In this document: positions 58,207 through 64,000 of the stretch, one piece after another
Layout of the letters: each line of letters opens with the position of its first letter
How positions within the stretch are numbered: position 1 is the stretch's first letter
NCBI GenBank assembly: GCA_038025085.1
Contig: CM076152.1
Coordinates: 32,801,501 to 32,865,500, forward strand
Reading direction: 5' to 3'
From: Tetragonia tetragonoides
Taxonomy: Eukaryota; Streptophyta; Magnoliopsida; Caryophyllales; Aizoaceae
DNA length: 64,000 nucleotides
Notes under the pieces: model-generated
The model's input: only the letters and a program-made list of their open reading frames with translations
What the model was told of the DNA's origin: nothing
The model's database searches: none
Translations under genes and position numbers: made by a program

Positions 58207-58308
58207 ACAACAACAACCCAATAAATATCTCGCCTAGGATAGGGTCTGAGGAGGTGCAGATGTATGTAGCCTTACCCCTAACTAGTCGCCTAGAAGAGAG
58301 TTCCGCTT
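58207..58308 (-). mobile_element. (TTG)n-tailed RTE 3'-end/SINE insertion, antisense
   Basis: Reverse complement of the RTE tail: ACAACAACAACCCAATAAAT, CGCCTAGGATAGGGTCTG, GTAGCCTTACCCCTAACTAG. Flanked by GTTAAGGATAGAT (58194-58206) and GTTAAGGGTAGAT (58309-58321), a 12/13 target duplication. Only about 100 bp long. Confidence 0.85.
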
Positions 58309-58321
58309 GTTAAGGGTAGAT

Positions 58322-59882
58322 GAGGGTGAAAAAGGAATAGGCCATGTGTTTAGTCTCACAATGGGTATAGGGGGTGATATGACATATGCAGGTGCGAAAG
58401 GATAATGGTTAAGTATACTAAATGAGTGTCTTATGTCTTTAACTCAACTGGTAAGACACGAGGTCTCATGCCTCTTTTTGATTAAATTGCCCTTATCACT
58501 ATGGATTTGAAACTTGGATTCATCATTGAATTTCGATAAAACTCCATTCGTAACAGTTTAAAATAGTTTTTGGAAGATGGTGAAGAGAGAAATTCTATAT
58601 ATTCTTGAACTCTTATTATACGTAGTATTTATTAGCTATTATTACCTGGTTTCCTCCAACAGGTAGACACGATGTAGTGTCTACTCCCACCGATGAGTCT
58701 ATTTTGAAATTGTAAATTTGGCATCTAGATCATTTACAGATAATTCAAGAACAATAAAAAAACCACAAATTTGTCTAAGAATTCCACAAGCTTGGTACTT
58801 AGTGAAGAAATCCCTCAAATGAACTACCTCAACATTATACCACAATAGAAATAGGACATCACCAAAGAAATGATCTTTAAAGTAACTGAATACTTTATCA
58901 AATTAAGTTGTCTAACTTCTATTGTTGTGTATTGTACAATGTCCTATTCATAATATATTTTTTTTACTCTTATTGTATATTTTCCGAACAACTAATAGAT
59001 TTTTACTACTTTAATATTTTTGGTGAAAGGTATGATACTTAATTACTTGTTTCTTTTGTGGCAGAAATATAATAAAATTGAATTTTTTTTGAGGGAAATA
59101 ATAAAGTTGAATTTAGTATTCTTTTCGGATGCATTTGTCATATTGCAAAAAATAAATGTCATATACACAAATGCGAAAATGAAAATAAATAAACGGAATA
59201 AATAAATTGGTGGATGTACCCAAATAAACCGTATAAATTAAGCCAACGAAATTAAGAGAAAGAAAGTTAAATGGTTATTAAAGTACTTCATGTAATGTAA
59301 ATGTCATTCTATGTGTTTATTTAACGTTATATCCATCTACTAAATTTAATGTATAAAATATAATTTTCCGCTATAATTTATTTCTTGATCCCTTTGCGTT
59401 TTTCTTTAACCCGTATGTAGGTGGATGATAGCTTCTACACAAGTAAAGGAACAAAGGTTCAAAACTATTTTCCCTACTTGTTATGTTGCAATTCTATCTT
59501 TATTGTGCCTACTATAACCATAAATAAGCACATAGATTGACATGTGACCAAAAGAAAAGAAAAGAAAAGAAAAGAAGGAGATAGAATTGCAAGTTTGTAA
59601 CAATAATTATAAGAATGATGGAACCCAGATTTAAAAGCTATTTAAAATTAAAAATTATCTTGTATTCATGAAAATACATAGAGAGACATAGAAATTGCAC
59701 ATGAATAACAACAATGTCGATTGCCGTTTATGTATAGGCATGAGGAGGTAGATAAATATATTATTTACAAAAATTATTAAATGAGGTCGCGTCTCAAATA
59801 AGAATGATGCGTGGAGTTGACGTTGTGTTTAACTATATATGTGAACTCATGTTGAAGCGGTTTATGTCAAGCTTATATACGT
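58322..59882. other. Gene-free, AT-rich intergenic stretch
   Basis: No gene is supported. (AAAAG)n occupies 59552-59577. A tRNA-like segment near 58435-58520 was judged too weak. The frames here are short and AT-driven. Confidence 0.45.
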
Positions 59883-60152
59883 TCATTCCAATGTGCCTCC
59901 AGTCTTCTTAACTTCGTCTGCTTTCTCTGCCCAAATTTTTTCGAGTTTTCCTTTGTCATATGTATCTATGCAACCATATTTACAACTCATTGTACAAAAC
60001 TTATCAGCAGGCAAAAGTGATAATGCATCTTTGCAATTCTGAATACAAAAATCCAAACACTCTTGATGTGTTTGTCCTGCTTCGATTTTGGGTGACACTA
60101 ACATTATCACCATGCCAATCAACATGATTGCAACAAATTTGTTGAAGGCCAT
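59883..60152 (-). CDS. Small secreted six-cysteine peptide, thionin-like (89 aa)
   Basis: Single exon. Residues 1-25 (MAFNKFVAIMLIGMVIMLVS...IEAG) form a signal peptide with a good cleavage region after EAG. The mature part has six cysteines spaced C-X3-C-X3-C-X12-C-X3-C-X3-C, a pattern that folds two helices back to back as in thionin-like and hairpin-type plant peptides, followed by a charged tail (DKGKLEKIWAEKADEVKK). The family assignment rests only on cysteine spacing and size. It is likely to be secreted, with defence as the usual role for such peptides, but function is not shown. Start: first ATG of the signal peptide, A-rich context, TATA box about 120 bp upstream. Confidence 0.8.
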   Translation of the reverse strand: MAFNKFVAIMLIGMVIMLVSPKIEAGQTHQECLDFCIQNCKDALSLLPADKFCTMSCKYGCIDTYDKGKLEKIWAEKADEVKKTGGTLE

Positions 60153-60267
60153 TTTTTCTCCTTTATTTTTTTTTTTTGATATTTATCTACCTCTCTCTTT
60201 TATTTGAAATGTATTTTCACTCTTTATTTACGTGAGCAACTGATGAAATAATAGGCTTCTCTTTTTC

Positions 60268-60280
60268 TCATTTTATAGAG
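60268..60280 (-). promoter_or_regulatory. TATA box of the six-cysteine peptide gene
   Basis: CTCTATAAAATG on the minus strand, about 120 bp upstream of the ATG at 60152, giving a plausible 5' UTR of roughly 90 nt. Confidence 0.5.
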
Positions 60281-60478
60281 GTAATGGTGCCTATTTTTGG
60301 TACCTATTGTGTATAGTTAGAGAGTTTATAGGTATATCCATCTTGAGGCTACTAAAAAAAGGTTCTGGCTAATTTACCTTTTCTATAAATTATCCCGTGG
60401 ATATCGTCACCTAATGGAAAATACATTAGTAACATAATTACACGTTTCTTGACCACTAAACACACTTTAGCTATATTT

Positions 60479-60663
60479 TTTTTTTTTTTTTTTTTTTGGT
60501 CTGGGACCGTCCGGTTGAATCTGGACCGAGTCGGGTGGGACCACAAGGGCGGCAAAGCTCTCCCAACAAGTATTTAACACAGCTGTATTCACAGGATCTC
60601 GAACCCGAGATCTCTGTTTAAACTAGAAGAGTCCCTCACCCATTCATCTAAGTGCTTGTTGGT
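60479..60663 (-). mobile_element. tRNA-derived SINE with perfect 17-bp target duplication
   Basis: On the minus strand: CACTTAGATGAATGGGTGAGG (A-box region), ATCTCGGGTTCGAGATCC (B box), a GC-rich body (CCGACTCGGTCC, CCGGACGGTCCC) and a poly-A tail (T run 60476-60499 on the plus strand). ACACTTTAGCTATATTT is present exactly at 60462-60478 and 60664-60680. Different family from the SINE at 30139-30325. Confidence 0.9.
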
Positions 60664-60680
60664 ACACTTTAGCTATATTT

Positions 60681-61707
60681 GCCAATTAAAAAACCCTTTC
60701 AATAGGAAGTGACCGTTTGACTCGCTTAAAATTTTAGGAACCAAGTTGGCACGTCCCGTGAAACAAATCTATAAAGGAGGCCGAATTAGAAAAAGATTTG
60801 AGCCGCCACCTTGTTATGACCTAAATAATTATGGATTATTTATTTGAAATAAGTTAAATAAAATTTTAGAAACCCATTTTGAGAGCCATTCTGAATCCAA
60901 AATTTAGATTAGAGGTTGCGAATAACAATTGGACCTTTCTCCTTTTCTGTTCTATGAATGAGCCTTTACTAATATGTAGTCTCCCTTGATAGCTTTAGAA
61001 AACGGCTTATGTCATACTTAAACGTTAACATTACCTCAATGTTTTTAAAGAGGCTCTTGTTTAGGTAAGAGAAGGGGAGTTGGTTATACGCGACCTTAAT
61101 TATACCTATGAGAACATTGTCTCACAGAGAGATTGTTTCTGTCCTTTGACCTGAGATCTGAAGGGCAACGACCATCAACAACTTCACAATAAATAAGAAA
61201 CATAATTTTACTTAATAAAGAGAACAAATATAATTTTATGTAGATAATGTGGACATTCTAAGGAGGATAAGATGTTATACCGCCCCACACCTTTATATAC
61301 CTTTAAATCGTAGCTATAATTTATCAAAAAGTTATCAATTTTTCCAATTAGTTTTACATTGATTTCCATGTAGTTATTTATTTAAGTCAATTTATTTTCG
61401 TTTTATTATCTGAATAGAAATTGAGTTTATGTATAATTTATTTTGAGGTTTTTAATTCAAGCATTATGCAAAAATTAACTTATTTTCATAGTCTTTAGCA
61501 ACTTGATGGCTTTCCCCTCTTGAGTTTCCCACCTTCATCTATAGCTTATTCAACTCTTTGAAGATCAGTTTTCAATCTTTTCCTTATGGTTTCAATGATT
61601 TCATTTAACCAGACATATAATATATATCATCATCAAATGACAAATATATATTGTCATCACTCATCACAAGACTATCAACTGCAGATGTGATCTCAATTAT
61701 TGATGTC
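60681..61707. other. Gene-free intergenic stretch
   Basis: AT-rich with no convincing frame, repeat or RNA. Probably the downstream region of the coiled-coil gene and upstream DNA of the peptide gene. Confidence 0.45.
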
Positions 61708-61723
61708 AGATATAAAGCAGATT

Positions 61724-61819
61724 AGTTAGTCGACTAGTTAGGGGTAAGGTTGCGTACATCTGGACCTTCCCAAACCCCACCGAGGGCGGGGATATTTACT
61801 GGGTTGTTGTTGTTGTTGT
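61724..61819 (+). mobile_element. (TTG)n-tailed RTE 3'-end/SINE insertion
   Basis: 96 bp: AGTTAGTCGACTAGTTAGGG ... TGCGTACATCTGGACC ... GGGCGGGGATATTTACTGGG(TTG)5. Flanked by a perfect 16-bp repeat AGATATAAAGCAGATT (61708-61723 and 61820-61835). Confidence 0.9.
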
Positions 61820-62022
61820 AGATATAAAGCAGATTGAGCTCTCTAAAATGTAACAAGTACATTTAGTATAAACATCAGAAAGAATATACACAAACTTAAC
61901 TTTCACTGATAGGAGAATTACTATCAACATGAACCATTGTGGCTTTGTTTTTTCTTTTTTCTTTTTCCTTCTAGTTTACAAGATACAACCTTTTTTGAGG
62001 CAACTTTACTTTAATTTCTAGT

Positions 62023-63869
62023 TTAATTTACCATTGCAGTTGTTCCCCTTTTGCTGCTCATAATTCTCAAGCTCTGTCTTAGTATATCCACTTCTCTGTT
62101 CCTCTTATATTGCTCATCTTCCATGGAAGCTATTTGTGCTTTCAAGAATTCTATAGTTTCATCCTTGGCCTTCAATTCTCTTTGCATCTCTTCCATCAAA
62201 TCTCCTTCATCTGCTCTCCAGTATAGAGTCCCTACACAATGTAGATTGTACATATTGTCATTCAAATATTCATCTGACAGTATTGTGTGTACTACCTAGC
62301 TTAAACTGCTCACTCGATCTCGACTTCAAATATTCATCTGACAGTATTGTGTGTACTACTTAGCTTAAACTGCTAACTCAATCTCGACTTCAAATATTCA
62401 TCTGACAGTATTGTCAATTGTGTGTACTACTAGCTTAAATTGCCAACTCGATCTCGACTTCGGATATTTATCTGACAGTATTGTGTGTACAACTTAGCTT
62501 CTGCTAACTTGATCTCGACTTCAAATATTCCTCAGACAGTATAGTATATACTACTTAGCTAAAACTGCTAACTCGATCACGACTTCAAATATTCATCTGA
62601 CAGTATTGTGTACTACTTAGCTTAAACTGCTAACTCGATCTCAACTTCAATTATTCATCTGACAGTAGTATTGTGTGTGCTGCTGATCTTAAACAGCTAA
62701 CTTGATCGATCTCGACTTCTAAGTTGTTATTCTGGATGCCATCAAATTGGTTGTGAAGTGGCAGGCTGATCAGTGTTTTCCTAGTCTATGGGTAAGAAAT
62801 TGTGCAATTCATCATCCATCTCACTAAATGTTTTATGGGATGGCAACAAAACTGATATGATTTTTCTTGATCTAACATTGACTCTTCTCTGTTTTAGGAA
62901 CCAATTTCTGAGTGAAGTTACAAACAGAATCAGTTCTGATTTCTGATATATGCACTAAAAACATGACTGTTGACAGCATAGATTTACAGGTATAGAAGTC
63001 TCAGCTTTCACATACATTCCCCCCCCCCCCCCACCCCCCCACCCACCCACCCAAAAAAATACAGAAATCAAATTAAGTAGGCTCTTGTTTTTGTGTTTTA
63101 TCAGGGGGCGTTGCCACTGTGTTACTCTATTTACAAGTGTCCAAGTAAGATACATGCCCAAAGGTCAAAATCGGCCCTTTTCTGATAAAAACCGCGTTAT
63201 TTTGGCCTAAGATAAAGTGTCAGTGTGTCAATACTTATATAAGAGTGTAGAGAATTCGACTTGGGTACTCGAAGTAAAATGAGGAGTTCGAGTAACATAG
63301 TAATTTGGCTAAAATACAATATGGATAACCAAAATGATGCAGACAAATTCAAATTATAAGATGGAAAAACAAAATGTTCTACCTTGATGTGTTCTCTGAA
63401 TTAGATCATCAAGCTCATTCTTAATAGCAAGATACAACATTTTCCACTTGTCAACAGTTTCATCTCTCCTTGCTCTTTCTTCCCTCATTTGCTCCACCAA
63501 CAGCAAACTAGCGGTAGCACTAGTATTACTAGTATTAGTACTCTCACCTGACTGCTGATCTTCCAACTTTTCATTCTTTTCCACCACCCCAACCTTCTCT
63601 TCCATCTTTCTGATCCTCTTTTCTCTCTCTTCCAGTCCCTTCTTCAGCCATTTCACCTCGTCTCGCAGTTTCTTCCTCTCTTTCCTCCACCCGGCTTCCT
63701 TGAACGCGAACGCCATCATCTCTCTTTCATAGATCTCACCATCCTCTTTTGTTTGCTTCAGTATTGCATTAATCTCCTGTTGTAGGAGTCTCATTTTCTG
63801 TATGAAAATCTTGGGGTCTTTCTCATAGGCATAACTTGGCCTATTATTCCTGCTTGTACATAGCCCCAT
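62023..63869 (-). CDS. Plant coiled-coil protein with N-myristoylation motif (2 exons, 231 aa)
   Basis: Exons are 63869-63383 and 62231-62023; the GT-AG intron is in phase (487+209 nt). The protein starts MGLCTSRNN: Gly2 with Ser6 fits an N-myristoylation site, and Cys4 could be palmitoylated, suggesting membrane attachment. Residues about 20-120 and 165-225 are rich in E/K/R with leucine/methionine heptads (coiled coil). A Ser/Thr/Gly-rich break lies near 115-130. The segment LLVEQMREERARRDETVDKW and the sequence around WKMLYLAIKNELDDLIQRTH look like a conserved core. An in-frame ATG at 63989 would add 40 residues and hide the Gly2 motif, so the inner ATG was preferred. I recognise a plant-type protein but no named family or function. 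Confidence 0.8.
62262..62720. repeat. Minisatellite of about 64 bp units in the coiled-coil gene intron
   Basis: Seven or so units beginning TTCAAATATTCATCTGACAG, continuing TATTGTGTGTACTACTTAGC and CTGCTAACTCGATCTCGACT. Starts at about 62262, 62325, 62389, 62459 and 62520, with later shorter units to 62720; period 61-70. The array begins only about 30 bp from the splice acceptor of exon 2. Confidence 0.9.
63019..63053. repeat. C-rich homopolymer tract (CCCCCACCC)n in intron
   Basis: About 30 bases of C with few A. On the minus strand this is a G-run tract capable of quadruplex formation, within the intron of the coiled-coil gene. Confidence 0.85.
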
Positions 63870-64000
63870 GATAATCCTACAGAATTTGTTAGACTTTCCA
63901 ATTATATAATGTGTTTTGTTTCTGAATTTTTTTGGGATTGATGAGTGCTCAATGAGGGCACTGAATTTCTTGCAGAAAAACCTGCACATAAATTCTTCTC

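Noticed and set aside
58435..58520. tRNA-like segment (TTTAACTCAACTGGTAAGAC)
   Set aside because: An A-box-like word only; no B box, no cloverleaf and no flanking duplication.
62262..62720. CRISPR-like regular repeats
   Set aside because: Plant intron minisatellite: units are contiguous, diverged and without unique spacers.

Overview
This is a window of plant nuclear DNA from a dicot. The evidence is split genes with short GT-AG exons, plastid-targeted enzymes, and plant-type CACTA, Helitron, Stowaway, L1, RTE and tRNA-SINE repeats. Chenopod-like (Caryophyllales) is only a guess from repeat texture. No bacterial, organellar or viral genes, rRNA, functional tRNA genes or CRISPR arrays were seen.

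Four host genes can be supported. (1) 4651-8773 (-): chloroplast beta-amylase BAM1, 4 exons, 576 aa, intact. (2) 26260-57305 (+): a plastid C2-domain/class-3 lipase resembling Arabidopsis HEAT INDUCIBLE LIPASE1, 18 coding exons, 846 aa, stretched to 31 kb by transposon-filled introns. (3) 59883-60152 (-): a small secreted six-cysteine peptide of thionin-like type. (4) 62023-63869 (-): a 231-aa coiled-coil protein with an N-terminal myristoylation-type motif, 2 exons. The exon junctions of the split genes join in frame and no coding exon is interrupted.

The rest is mobile DNA. 206-3045 is a decayed antisense Ty1/copia remnant whose LTR holds a 1.66-kb CACTA element (AAG target duplication). 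9225-14186 has MITEs, a long foldback repeat and Helitron pieces. 14187-22774 is a non-autonomous gag-bearing LTR retrotransposon (AAATG duplication, tRNA-iMet primer site) inserted in a Helitron copy; a 4.9-kb CACTA element (CCT duplication) sits in its 5' LTR and the matching empty site is visible in the 3' LTR. The lipase introns hold about ten L1 fragments, a tRNA-SINE, a TIR element with an internal minisatellite, and a triple nest (RTE inside L1 inside a Stowaway-like MITE) in intron 14. Short (TTG)n-tailed inserts and another SINE lie between the last genes.

BAM1 (starch breakdown) and the lipase (galactolipid turnover, if the HIL1 assignment holds) are both chloroplast stress-metabolism enzymes, but they lie on opposite strands 17 kb apart and nothing suggests shared control. 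I found no clearly new biological system. The most notable signals are a short palindromic 3' hairpin shared by the L1 copies with a compensatory base change, a CACTA element that seems to carry captured exons, and a heat-shock-type element upstream of the lipase.
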